From NCBI RefSeq assembly GCF_003010915.2, contig NZ_CP028426.1:806001-870000 (forward strand): a stretch of DNA of 64,000 nt, written 5' to 3'. The first letter of the stretch is position 1. The number at the start of each line of letters is the position of its first letter. A model generated the notes under the pieces. That model was not told where the DNA came from. It saw only the letters and a program-made list of their open reading frames with translations, and ran no database searches. Below are positions 54,489 through 62,942 of this stretch, piece after piece. Source of the stretch: Gulosibacter molinativorax (GTDB taxonomy: Bacteria > Actinomycetota > Actinomycetes > Actinomycetales > Microbacteriaceae). Position numbers and translations under genes: made by a program.

Positions 54489-54788
54489 ATGATTGGCAAT
54501 ATGGGTGGTTGGACATTCGTAATCATCCTCGTAATCATCCTTTTGCTCTTCGGTGCCCCGAAACTCCCGCAGCTCGCCAAGAGCCTCGGCGAGTCGATGC
54601 GCATCTTCAAGGGCGAGATGAAGACGATGAAGAAGGAGTCGTCGACCGACGACGCAGGGACGGCCAAGTCCGCAGGAACCGCCGCGGGCCCCGCGCCGAC
54701 GCAGTCATCGGGCGACGCGACGCCGAACCCGAACGAGCCCAGGGCATCCGACACCCCATCGGATAGCAACGACACCACTAACCGATAG
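54489..54788 (+). CDS. tatA: Sec-independent translocase protein TatA
   Basis: 99 aa. One N-terminal membrane helix (WTFVIILVIILLLFGAPKLP), the amphipathic helix with LAKSLGESMRIFKGEM, then an acidic, low-complexity tail. It forms the pore with TatC for folded proteins with RR signals. The stop overlaps the tatC start by one base. Confidence 0.92.
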   Translation: MIGNMGGWTFVIILVIILLLFGAPKLPQLAKSLGESMRIFKGEMKTMKKESSTDDAGTAKSAGTAAGPAPTQSSGDATPNPNEPRASDTPSDSNDTTNR

Positions 54789-55630
54789 TGTCGATGGCGG
54801 TTACGCCGGGGAAGCAGTCTGGACGCAAGAAGAAACGTGACCCCGAAGGGCGAATGCGGCTCGTCGAACACCTCGTCGAGTTTCGAAATCGCCTTTTCAA
54901 ATCAGCGATCGGCATCGTCATTGGCATGGTCGCGGGATACTTCCTCACCGACCCTGTACTCGACCTGATTCGACAGCCGATCGAGATACTCGAGGCGACC
55001 CGCGAGGGTCGAGTGTCGATCAACTTCTCGAACGTCACCACGGGCTTCGACTTGCGCATGCAGATCGCCCTCACGCTCGGCATCGTAATTTCCTCGCCCG
55101 TCTGGCTCTACCAGACGTGGATGTTCTTGATGCCCGGCCTCAAGAAGGGCGAGCGTCGCTACATCGTCGGCTTCCTCGGCTCGGCGATCCCGCTCTTCCT
55201 CGGCGGTGTCGTGCTCGGCTTCATGCTCATGCCGCGCATGGTGCAGGTAATGGCGATGTTCGTGCCGGAGCAGGACACCGTGTTCTACGACGCGAAGACG
55301 TATTACACGTTTGTACTCACGCTGTGCCTCGCCGTGGGCGTCGCGTTCGTCGTGCCGGTCATCCTCGTGATGCTCAACTTCGCCGGGGTGCTCAGCGGCA
55401 AGGCGATCCTCTCCGGTTGGCGCTGGGCGATCCTCATTTCGGCGCTGTTCGGCGCGATTTCGACACCTGCTGCGGATGTTCTCAGCATGGTTTTGCTTAT
55501 GCTGCCGATGATCGCCCTGTACTTCATCGCGACGGGAATCGCGCTGCTGCACGATAAGCGGCAGGCGAAGCGCGACGCGAAGCTGCGCGAGAACCTGTTG
55601 CCTTCAACCGAATTGAGTGAGGAAAACTAA
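54788..55630 (+). CDS. tatC: Sec-independent translocase protein TatC
   Basis: 280 aa, six predicted membrane helices. MRLVEHLVEFRNRLFKSAIG is the family N-terminal helix start (E and R for signal binding), and VWLYQTWMFLMPGLKKGERR the first loop region. The GTG start (54788) shares its first base with the tatA stop. Forms the receptor for RR-signal proteins. Confidence 0.93.
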   Translation: MSMAVTPGKQSGRKKKRDPEGRMRLVEHLVEFRNRLFKSAIGIVIGMVAGYFLTDPVLDLIRQPIEILEATREGRVSINFSNVTTGFDLRMQIALTLGIVISSPVWLYQTWMFLMPGLKKGERRYIVGFLGSAIPLFLGGVVLGFMLMPRMVQVMAMFVPEQDTVFYDAKTYYTFVLTLCLAVGVAFVVPVILVMLNFAGVLSGKAILSGWRWAILISALFGAISTPAADVLSMVLLMLPMIALYFIATGIALLHDKRQAKRDAKLRENLLPSTELSEEN

Positions 55631-55631
55631 C

Positions 55632-58061
55632 TTGGCTGAGCCGAGCGCTGCCGAACGATTTGCTCGCGCAAAGAACCGCGCGAAGTACCCAGAGTTCGAG
55701 CTCTTCCGGAGCCTGCAGCGCTTCGACCTGGACGAGTTTCAGGCGCACGCGTGCCAGTCCCTTGAATCGGGCAGTTCGGTGTTGGTTGCCGCGCCGACCG
55801 GCGCGGGCAAGACGATCGTGGCGGAGTTCGCGGTGTTCCTCGCGATGCGCGACGCCAACGCGAAGATCTTCTACACCGCGCCGATCAAGGCGCTCTCGAA
55901 TCAGAAGTATCGCGAGTTCGCCGCCGACTACGGTGCGAGCGAGGTGGGGCTCCTCACTGGCGACGTCAATATCAATTCGCAGGCGCGGATCGTCGTCATG
56001 ACGACCGAGGTCCTGCGCAACATGATCTATGCGGGCAGCGATCTGATGCACGATCTCGCGTACGTCGTGATGGATGAGGTGCACTATCTCGCCGACCGGT
56101 TCCGCGGCGCGGTATGGGAAGAAATTATCATCCACCTCCCGAGCGAGGTGCGGCTCGTCTCGCTGTCCGCGACGGTGTCGAACGCGGAAGAGTTCGGTGA
56201 CTGGCTCCAGGCGGTTCGCGGCGACACCGACGTGATCGTGTCCGAGATTCGCCCGACGCCGCTCTACCAGCACGTCTTGGTCGGCTCACAGCTGCACGAC
56301 CTCTTTCGCACCAAGCGCGAGCAGCTCACGGACCAGGTGAACCCGGAGCTCGTCCGAGCCGTGCAGCAATTCCGCGGCACCGGCGGGCACGGTCGCTCGC
56401 GCCGCGGCGGCAGGGGCGGCACGGTGCGGCACGCGCCGCGGCTCGATCGCGGCCCGTTCGTCGAGATGCTCGACGAGTACGATCTCCTACCGGCCATCTT
56501 CTTCATCTTCTCGCGCGCGGGATGCGATGCCGCGGTGCAGCAGGTCGTTCGCTACGGCGTGCGCCTCACGACGCATATCGAGGCTGACGAGATTCGTTGG
56601 ATCGTCGAGGAACGCACACGGAACATTCTCGACGAGGACCTCGCGGCGCTGGGCTTCTGGGAATGGAAGGATGCACTCGAACGCGGTGTCGCGGCCCACC
56701 ACGCGGGGCTCCTGCCCGCGTTCAAGGAAATCGTGGAGGAGCTCTTCCAGCGCAAGCTCGTGAAGGTCGTGTTCGCGACGGAGACGCTCGCGCTCGGCAT
56801 CAATATGCCCGCGCGCACCGTGGTGCTCGAGAACCTCGAGAAGTTCAATGGCGTCTCGAGAGTGCCGATCACGCCGGGGGAGTACACCCAGCTCACGGGT
56901 CGCGCTGGCCGCCGCGGCATCGATGTCGAGGGCCACGCGATCGTGCAGTGGCGCGAGGGCGTGCAACCCGAAAACGTGGCCTCGCTCGCATCCAAGCGCT
57001 CCTACCCGCTGAACTCGTCGTTCCGTCCCACCTACAACATGACCGTCAACCTCGTCGACCGGTTTGGGCGGGAGCAGACGCGCGCGCTGCTGGAGTCGTC
57101 GTTCGCGCAGTTCCAGGCGGACCGGGCCGTCGTCGAGATCGCGCGGCGAGTCAAGCAGCAGCGCGAGGCGCTGGACGGCTACGCCGAGTCGATGCACTGC
57201 GATCGCGGCGACTTCTACGAATACTCCGAGATTCGCCGCAACCTCAGCGACTTGGAGAAGCAGCGCATCCTGAAGGACGACCCGCGGTTCCATGAGCTCC
57301 GCGAGACACGGAGCTCGCAGCTGCAGGAACTGCGTGAGCAGCTCAAGCGGCACGGCTGCCACAGCTGCCCGAAGCGCGAGGATCACGCCCGCTGGGCGGA
57401 ACGGTATTGGAAGCTCCAGCGCGACACCGACAAGCTGGCGGGCGAGATCTCGCGCCGTACCGGGGCTGTCGCGCGAACTTTCGACCGCCTGACCGACCTG
57501 CTGCTCGAGCTCGGCTATCTGCGGCACGGCGAGACCGAGGACGAGGTGCACACCACCGCGCACGGTCAGCGTCTCAAGCAGATCTTCGGCGAGCGCGACC
57601 TGCTCGTCGCGGAGTGCATCCGCCGGCAGGTCTGGCTGAACCTCGAACCCGCGGCCCTCGCGGCCATGGCGTGCGCGCTCACGTACGAGCCGCGTCGGGA
57701 TGAGGAGAACCCGCCGATCGGCCATTTGCCGAAGGGCGGATTCCGCGAGTCGCTTGAGCAGACCGAGGAAATCTGGGCGAAGCTCGACGAACTCGAACAC
57801 ACTCACCGCGTGCCGCGCACGAATCCGCTCGCGACCGGTCTCGTGCCCGCGATGTTCCGCTGGGCGAGCGGGGCACCGCTCGATCGCGTGCTCGAGAAGG
57901 CCGATCTCGCGGCGGGCGACTTCGTGCGCTGGTGCAAGCAGACGCTCGACCTCCTCGACCAGATCTCCCTCGTGGAATCGGGCAAACTCGCAACGGCCGC
58001 CCGGCAGGCCGGCGACCTGATCCGGCGCGGAATCGTGGCGTACTCCGGGGCCGAGTCTTGA
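55632..58061 (+). CDS. helY: HelY-type SF2 helicase
   Basis: 809 aa. Walker A is APTGAGKT (about 54-61), DEVH is motif II, SATVSN motif III, GRAGRRGID motif VI. The C-terminal half matches the Ski2/Mtr4-like DSHCT part. It corresponds to the HelY that follows tatC in mycobacteria. TTG 55632 is chosen because GAGGA lies 9-13 bases before and the first residues (MAEPSAAERF) fit; the frame opens at 55617. It overlaps the next gene. Confidence 0.87.
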   Translation: MAEPSAAERFARAKNRAKYPEFELFRSLQRFDLDEFQAHACQSLESGSSVLVAAPTGAGKTIVAEFAVFLAMRDANAKIFYTAPIKALSNQKYREFAADYGASEVGLLTGDVNINSQARIVVMTTEVLRNMIYAGSDLMHDLAYVVMDEVHYLADRFRGAVWEEIIIHLPSEVRLVSLSATVSNAEEFGDWLQAVRGDTDVIVSEIRPTPLYQHVLVGSQLHDLFRTKREQLTDQVNPELVRAVQQFRGTGGHGRSRRGGRGGTVRHAPRLDRGPFVEMLDEYDLLPAIFFIFSRAGCDAAVQQVVRYGVRLTTHIEADEIRWIVEERTRNILDEDLAALGFWEWKDALERGVAAHHAGLLPAFKEIVEELFQRKLVKVVFATETLALGINMPARTVVLENLEKFNGVSRVPITPGEYTQLTGRAGRRGIDVEGHAIVQWREGVQPENVASLASKRSYPLNSSFRPTYNMTVNLVDRFGREQTRALLESSFAQFQADRAVVEIARRVKQQREALDGYAESMHCDRGDFYEYSEIRRNLSDLEKQRILKDDPRFHELRETRSSQLQELREQLKRHGCHSCPKREDHARWAERYWKLQRDTDKLAGEISRRTGAVARTFDRLTDLLLELGYLRHGETEDEVHTTAHGQRLKQIFGERDLLVAECIRRQVWLNLEPAALAAMACALTYEPRRDEENPPIGHLPKGGFRESLEQTEEIWAKLDELEHTHRVPRTNPLATGLVPAMFRWASGAPLDRVLEKADLAAGDFVRWCKQTLDLLDQISLVESGKLATAARQAGDLIRRGIVAYSGAES

Positions 58062-59740
58062 CGCATACCGCCGCCGTGCAGGTCACGGTGCTGCCGCCTC
58101 ACGCCGGCGAGCGGATGACGGGCCTGCCTCGCCACACCGCGATGACTGCGAGCCTCGCCGGCGCGCTCATGCTGCCGCTCGCGTTCCCCGATCGTGGCTG
58201 GTGGCCGCTTGCGTTCGTGGGCGTGGCCCTCATCCTGTGGGGCGTACGCGGACAGAAGCCCGGATTTGCCTCGCTCCTGGGCTTCGCATCCGGATTCGCG
58301 TTCTATCTCGCGCACGTGTTCTGGACGTCTCTTTTCCTTGGTCCTGTGCCGTGGATCGCGCTATGCACGCTCATGGGGTTCTGGTGGGCGGCGGCGTTCC
58401 CGCTGATCGCCCTCGCGTACCGACGCCTGCCCTCTCGGCCCGGACCGCTGCGCGCGTACGGCGCGCTGCCACTGGCGGTGGCTTCGATCTGGACGCTGCG
58501 CGAGGCACTGTCGTCGACGGTGCCGTACGGCGGATTTGCGTGGGGGAGACTCGCGCAATCGCAGTCGGATTCCCCGTTCGTGGAGCTCGTCTCGTGGTTC
58601 GGCCTGAGCGGGCTCAGCTTCGCGATGGTGTGGGTATGCGCGTTCGCAATTGAGCTGCTGGCAGGGGCATTGTCGGCCGCGCGACCGCTTGAGGTTGGTG
58701 GGCGACGCGGGGAGCCGCGCGCTGCACGGTCACGGGGTGCGGAGTCGCGTGCCGTCGAGCCGCTTGTTCGTGTCGGCATCATTGCACTTACGCTGTCGCT
58801 GCTGGCCACCTGGCCGCTGTGGCCAACGCAATCGACGGGGAGTGTGCGCATCCTGGCGGTTCAGGGGGACACGCCGGGGGCGAGCTACTTCATCCCGTCG
58901 GAGCGTGGCGAGATCCTCATGGCGCACGCCGACGAGACATTCGCCGCGCAGGATCGCGAGCGCATCGATCTCATCCTGTGGCCTGAGGGCTCGGTGGATG
59001 TGAGCCCGTGGTACTCGGAGACGGCCGCCGAGGTACTCGATCAGGTTTCGGAGTATATCGGCGCGCCGCTGCTCGCCAACACCGTGACGATGGACGGCGA
59101 ATTCGATGCCCCGGGCACCCACTACTTCAACACGCAGTTCCTTTGGGAGCCAGGAGCCGGCGCGGTCTCGGGCTACGACAAGGCGCACCCGATTCCATTC
59201 GGCGAATACGTTCCGGACAGGGAGTTCTTCATGGCGCTCGCCCCGGATCTCATCAGGCTCATCCAGCGCGAATACACGCCCGGCACCCGCAGCAATGTGA
59301 TCGAGGCCTCGGGCACGAAGTTCGGCGTCTTCATTTGCTACGACATCGTCGACGACGCGCTCATCCGCGCGGCCATCGACGACAGCGCCGAAGTGCTGCT
59401 CGCGCCCACGAACAACGCGGACTTCGGGATGACCGACGAGTCCGGGCAGCAGATCGCGACGGCGCGACTGCGCGCGGTCGAGACGGGCCGATCCGTGGTG
59501 CAGGCGTCCACCGTCGGGTGGTCGGCTGCCTATCTGCCGAGCGGTGAAGAGATTGCGGCGCTCGACTGGTACGAGCCCGGTTCGTTCACGGCGGAGGTGC
59601 CGACCGCATCCGGCACGACCCTCGCGATGTCGGCCGGTCGCCACTTCGAGATTTTCCTCGCGGGGCTTGGCCTCGCGTTCGTGCTCGCGTCGCCTCGCGC
59701 GACGCCACGCGAAGAGCGCCCGCGCCGATACGTCTGGTGA
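58058..59740 (+). CDS. lnt: Apolipoprotein N-acyltransferase Lnt
   Basis: About 560 aa. Several N-terminal membrane helices precede a nitrilase domain with catalytic Glu (LWPEGSVDVS), Lys (GYDKAHPIPFGEYVP) and Cys (FICYDIVDD). It N-acylates lipoproteins, such as those encoded at 50 and 51 kb. The start is uncertain: TTG 58058 overlaps the helicase stop, ATG 58115 is an alternative. No fused Ppm1 domain is seen. Confidence 0.88.
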   Translation: MTHTAAVQVTVLPPHAGERMTGLPRHTAMTASLAGALMLPLAFPDRGWWPLAFVGVALILWGVRGQKPGFASLLGFASGFAFYLAHVFWTSLFLGPVPWIALCTLMGFWWAAAFPLIALAYRRLPSRPGPLRAYGALPLAVASIWTLREALSSTVPYGGFAWGRLAQSQSDSPFVELVSWFGLSGLSFAMVWVCAFAIELLAGALSAARPLEVGGRRGEPRAARSRGAESRAVEPLVRVGIIALTLSLLATWPLWPTQSTGSVRILAVQGDTPGASYFIPSERGEILMAHADETFAAQDRERIDLILWPEGSVDVSPWYSETAAEVLDQVSEYIGAPLLANTVTMDGEFDAPGTHYFNTQFLWEPGAGAVSGYDKAHPIPFGEYVPDREFFMALAPDLIRLIQREYTPGTRSNVIEASGTKFGVFICYDIVDDALIRAAIDDSAEVLLAPTNNADFGMTDESGQQIATARLRAVETGRSVVQASTVGWSAAYLPSGEEIAALDWYEPGSFTAEVPTASGTTLAMSAGRHFEIFLAGLGLAFVLASPRATPREERPRRYVW

Positions 59741-59790
59741 CGATCGGCGCGGGCGCCGGCTGCTAATCAGTTAGGTCCCTGGTGCAGCCG

Positions 59791-59873
59791 AAGGTCCTTG
59801 AGTAAGCGGGCGGAGCCCGCTGTACCGAAAGGACCGGTCGTTTCGATACACCGCTTCGCGGCTACCCAACAAC
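59791..59873. repeat. Interspersed palindromic repeat, copy 2
   Basis: AAGGTCCTTGAGTAAGCGGG at the left and CGATACACCGCTTCGCGGCT at the right resemble the copy at 1145-1231 (shared GGTCCTTGA, CGAAAGG and TTTCGATAC parts). It lies between convergent lnt and rbpA. Confidence 0.7.
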
Positions 59874-59883
59874 CGAGTACGAG

Positions 59884-60417
59884 CTACTTCTTCTTCGCTG
59901 CCGCGGCCTTCTTGCGCTTGGCCGCCTTCGCGGCTTTCTCTTCGGCTTCCTTCTCAGCCGCGGTGAGCGCGCGGGCTCGGTTCGCGAGCTCGGGAACCTG
60001 CGTCGGGTCAGTCGCGCGGCCGCTGGTCTGCGGCGCACCCGCGGTCGGCTCACGGCGGTCTTCGCGCTGGGTGCCGCGACGCTCGCGGAGGTAGTCGAGA
60101 CGAATCTGCAGCACCTCTTCGAGTTCTTCGGCGGTGCGACGCTCGAGCAGCATGTCCCAGTGCGAGCGCTGCGCCTTCTGCTCGGGGGCTTCGTAGGGAA
60201 CCAGGTCGCCCTCGTCATCGAGCAGGCGGCCCTCGTCGCCGGTCTTCGGGTTGACCCAGACCTCGGGGGCCTCGGCGTCGGCCGCGAACGTCACGACGAA
60301 CCGCTGGCCGTCTTCGGTCGAGTAGGTACGGAGCTGGTGGTCAACGAGAACCACGCCCTCGTCGCTCTGCAGGCTCTGCGATCCGAGTCGCATGCCGCGC
60401 AAGCTGCGATCTGCCAT
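59884..60417 (-). CDS. rbpA: RNA polymerase-binding protein RbpA
   Basis: 177 aa. The N-terminal half is the RbpA core: MADRSLRGMRLGSQSLQSDE, VEPARDQ-like acidic middle (LVPYEAPEQKAQRSHWDMLL) and ERRTAEELEEVLQIRLDYLR. It binds RNA polymerase and the primary sigma factor. After about residue 111 an extra tail of about 65 residues, ending in Lys/Ala repeats (AAKAAKRKKAAAAKKK), is longer than in mycobacteria. GAAAGGAG precedes the ATG. Its promoter matches SigR/SigH. Confidence 0.93.
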   Translation of the reverse strand: MADRSLRGMRLGSQSLQSDEGVVLVDHQLRTYSTEDGQRFVVTFAADAEAPEVWVNPKTGDEGRLLDDEGDLVPYEAPEQKAQRSHWDMLLERRTAEELEEVLQIRLDYLRERRGTQREDRREPTAGAPQTSGRATDPTQVPELANRARALTAAEKEAEEKAAKAAKRKKAAAAKKK

Positions 60418-60485
60418 TGCGGAACTCCTTTCAAATCAAAATGTGCGGCCTAGAACGGTGACCGCACACACATCTACCCATTCTA

Positions 60486-60511
60486 AACGCTTTCACTGGG
60501 CGCGATATTCC
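60486..60511 (-). promoter_or_regulatory. SigR/SigH-type promoter of rbpA
   Basis: On the minus strand GGAAT (60511-60507), an 18-base spacer and GTT (60488-60486) match the GGAAT-N18-GTT consensus. A TAGAAT box overlaps it, so the housekeeping sigma factor may also start here. rbpA of Streptomyces coelicolor is a known SigR target. Confidence 0.7.
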
Positions 60512-60531
60512 GCAGCAGGCGGATGCGCGGT

Positions 60532-61269
60532 TCAGGTGACGAGCGGAATCGCGCGATCCGCTCGGTCGGTCACGATCCCATCCACGCCGGCGTCGAGCCA
60601 CTGCTGCATCTCGGCGGGGTCGTTGATCGTCCACACGTGAACCTCGCTCACGTGTCGCTTATACGCGGCGAGGCGGCGCGGCGTAAGCAGATTGATGCGG
60701 GCCATCCGCGGTGGCAACTGGACGACGTCGCAGTCGCTCAGCGCCTTCGCGAGGGCGCGCTCGTTCTTGCGGGCGATCGCGAGCAGTACCCGGATCATTC
60801 GCTCGGTCGAGGCGCCATGGTAGGCGAGGGGGAGTAGCCGCCGTAGATCGCGGCAGGTTCGCTCGCTGAACGCGGTGAGGAGCACTCGCTGCTCGGCCTT
60901 CACCCACGCTATGCCCTCGCAGACCGCGGCGACCGCGCTCGGGTCCTTCACGTCGATGTTGAATCTTGCCTCGGGGAGCGCCTCGAGCGCCTCGGCCACG
61001 GTAGAGATATGGTGGCCCTGCCGCTCGCGCTGCTGTAGCTCGCCGAGGGTGAGATCGCGGATGCGGGTCTTCGTGCCGTCCCAGCGTTCGAGGGTCGGGT
61101 CGTGCCACAGCACCGCGACGTCGTCTTTCGTGACGTGCGCGTCGGTCTCCATGTGCGTGACGCCGACATCGAAAGCGGCGCGGAATGCGGCGAGGGTGTT
61201 CTCCGGAACATCGATTGCCAGGCCACGGTGCGCGAGGATGCGCGGCGGTGCCGGCTCGAAGTAACCCAT
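60532..61269 (-). CDS. Glycerophosphodiester phosphodiesterase
   Basis: 245 aa TIM-barrel enzyme that splits glycerophosphodiesters to glycerol-3-phosphate. ILAHRGLAIDVPENTLAAF has the catalytic His and the ENT motif, METDAHVTKDD and WHDPTL supply metal ligands, FNIDVKD is the later acid, and VWTINDPAEMQQWLDAGVDG the last strands. ATG 61269 is preferred because a CAGACT box lies 6 bases upstream; ATG 61275 is possible. No signal peptide. Confidence 0.85.
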   Translation of the reverse strand: MGYFEPAPPRILAHRGLAIDVPENTLAAFRAAFDVGVTHMETDAHVTKDDVAVLWHDPTLERWDGTKTRIRDLTLGELQQRERQGHHISTVAEALEALPEARFNIDVKDPSAVAAVCEGIAWVKAEQRVLLTAFSERTCRDLRRLLPLAYHGASTERMIRVLLAIARKNERALAKALSDCDVVQLPPRMARINLLTPRRLAAYKRHVSEVHVWTINDPAEMQQWLDAGVDGIVTDRADRAIPLVT

Positions 61270-61340
61270 GGTCATAGTCTGCCCCGGATTCGCGGCGGAT
61301 GTGAGCCGACGCGCCTCCGGATGCGCACTCGGCGGCCAAG

Positions 61341-61346
61341 TAAGAT
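61341..61346 (+). promoter_or_regulatory. -10 box of the SDR gene (leaderless)
   Basis: TAAGAT, then 7 bases, then ATG 61354. Confidence 0.5.
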
Positions 61347-61353
61347 CGTGCCT

Positions 61354-62130
61354 ATGTCTGAAGCTACTGATAATCCGCTCGAGCCCGGTTCGCTCGCGGG
61401 AAAACGCGTCCTCGTTACCGGTTCGTCTCGCGGCGTGGGTGCCGACACCGTGCGATACTTCGCGAACGCCGGTGCGAGCGTCGTCGTCAACTACCGCAAT
61501 AAGGAGGCACGCGCGCTCAAGCTTGTCACCGAGATCACCGAGGCCGGGGGAACCGCCATCGCCGTTGGTGCCGACCTCACAGACCCTTCCTCGGTCAAGT
61601 CGATGATCGACGTCATCCGCGACAAGTTCGGTGGCCTCGACATCCTCGTGCTGAACGCCTCGGGCGGTATGGAATCGAACATGGGGGAGGACTACGCCCT
61701 TCGCCTCAACCGGGATGCGCAGGTCGGGATGCTCCAGGCCGCTCGCGAGATCCTCACCGAGGGATCGCGAGTCGTCTTCGTCACGAGCCACCAGGCACAC
61801 TTCATTAAGACCACGCCGACCATGGACGAGTACGAGCCCGTCGCGCGTTCGAAGCGCGCCGGTGAGGATGCGCTGCTCGAGCTCGTGCCCGAGCTGAAGG
61901 CCAACGGTATCGAGTTCGTGGTTGTCTCGGGCGACATGATCGAGGGCACGATCACCGCAACGCTGCTGAACCGCCTGAACCCGGGCGCGATCGAGCAGCG
62001 ACGCGAGCAGGCCGGCAAGCTCTACAACGTCGCCGAGTTCGCCGCGGAGGTTGCGAAGGCCGCGGTTGAGCCCGTGCCCGCCGACAACGTGCGCCTCGTC
62101 GGCGACGTGTCGAGCTTCAACGCCGAATAG
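61354..62130 (+). CDS. Atypical SDR oxidoreductase
   Basis: 258 aa Rossmann-fold protein. VTGSSRGVGADT is the dinucleotide loop (about 21-32), and LVLNASGG matches the NAG position. The Tyr region reads YEPVARSKRAGEDAL: the Lys is not four residues after the Tyr, so the standard YxxxK pair is absent; a shifted S-K may serve. It may be a non-catalytic or altered family member. Followed by a repeat array. Confidence 0.8.
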   Translation: MSEATDNPLEPGSLAGKRVLVTGSSRGVGADTVRYFANAGASVVVNYRNKEARALKLVTEITEAGGTAIAVGADLTDPSSVKSMIDVIRDKFGGLDILVLNASGGMESNMGEDYALRLNRDAQVGMLQAAREILTEGSRVVFVTSHQAHFIKTTPTMDEYEPVARSKRAGEDALLELVPELKANGIEFVVVSGDMIEGTITATLLNRLNPGAIEQRREQAGKLYNVAEFAAEVAKAAVEPVPADNVRLVGDVSSFNAE

Positions 62131-62134
62131 TCTG

Positions 62135-62300
62135 GCGAGTACCCCTGAGGTTCCCGCGTACCCCCGAGGTTGGCGAGTACCCCCGGGGTTCCCGGTTACC
62201 CCGAGGATTGCGAGTACCACCGAAGTTCGCCCCTGATGACCCCCGAGATTGCGCATTGCCACGCTCAGAAGAGCAGTAGACCGCAATTTCGGGGGTCAAC
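62135..62300. repeat. Degenerate tandem repeat and inverted repeat
   Basis: About six diverged copies of an 18-20 base unit close to GCGAGTACCCCCGAGGTTC run from 62135 to about 62235. The related TGACCCCCGAGATTGCG (62237-62253) pairs, with one mismatch, with CGCAATTTCGGGGGTCA (62282-62298). It fills most of the SDR-SRPBCC convergent gap. Confidence 0.75.
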
Positions 62301-62368
62301 TGGTTGATGGAGGCTGAAGACCCGGCGTCAACTGGTTGTGGGGAGGTGCGGGGAGGCGTGGAGAACGG

Positions 62369-62800
62369 CTAGTCGTCGAGGTAGTCGCTCAGGGCGCTGA
62401 GCACGTCGCGCCAGCCGTCGCGGCACTCGGCGACGATGCGATGCCCGGCACCATTACTGGGCAGCCCGGACTCGAGGACGCGAACGCGCGTCTTGTTCTT
62501 GAGCTCGGTGATGTAGATGCGCAGCTCGGAATCGAAGTCGCCTGGTTCGCTGTGCAGGCTGAGGCGGATTTCTTCGCGCTTGTCGACCTTCGTTATCTTG
62601 AGCTTGACCTGCCTGCGGGCTTTTCCATCGAAGCGCTTGCCGGCGGGCACGGCGATCTTGTCGCCGTCTTGAGTCTTCAGGCGCAGGTCGAAACCCGGCC
62701 ACCAGCGTTTGAGGTCGCGCTCACTGGTAATCGCGTCCCAAACATCGTGGGACGACACCTTAAAACGGATAGAGATATCCAAAGACGGGTCGTATGGCAT
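62369..62800 (-). CDS. SRPBCC/START-like protein
   Basis: 143 aa, helix-grip fold. ISIRFKVSSHDVWDAITSER is the family start, then LKRWWPGFDLRL, EIRLSLHSEPG and a C-terminal helix RDGWRDVLSALSDYL. It binds hydrophobic ligands or acts as an Aha1-like chaperone; ligand unknown. ATG 62800. Convergent to the SDR. Confidence 0.8.
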   Translation of the reverse strand: MPYDPSLDISIRFKVSSHDVWDAITSERDLKRWWPGFDLRLKTQDGDKIAVPAGKRFDGKARRQVKLKITKVDKREEIRLSLHSEPGDFDSELRIYITELKNKTRVRVLESGLPSNGAGHRIVAECRDGWRDVLSALSDYLDD

Positions 62801-62883
62801 TCATGCGGGGTGGAGCGGTCGGAGGTGGAGAGTGCGGCGATGGTGCCGGGAACTCGGTAGCGCAGGGAGGGGTGTTTCGGGGT

Positions 62884-62922
62884 AAAAAGTAATGCGCCAC
62901 AGGCTGGAGCAAGTGACGCATT
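62884..62922 (-). terminator. Rho-independent terminator of the small membrane gene
   Basis: On the minus strand AATGCGTCAC pairs with GTGGCGCATT, one mismatch, followed by ACTTTTT. Ends the minus-strand transcript of 62943-63122. Confidence 0.75.
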
Positions 62923-62942
62923 TGAGAAGTGAGCTGGCGAAC

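Noticed and set aside
60532..62286. A longer glycerophosphodiesterase beginning in the SDR region
   Set aside because: The extra N-terminus is antisense to the SDR gene; the family N-terminus begins at 61269.
62135..62300. A CRISPR array
   Set aside because: Units are adjacent and degenerate without unique spacers, and no cas genes are present.
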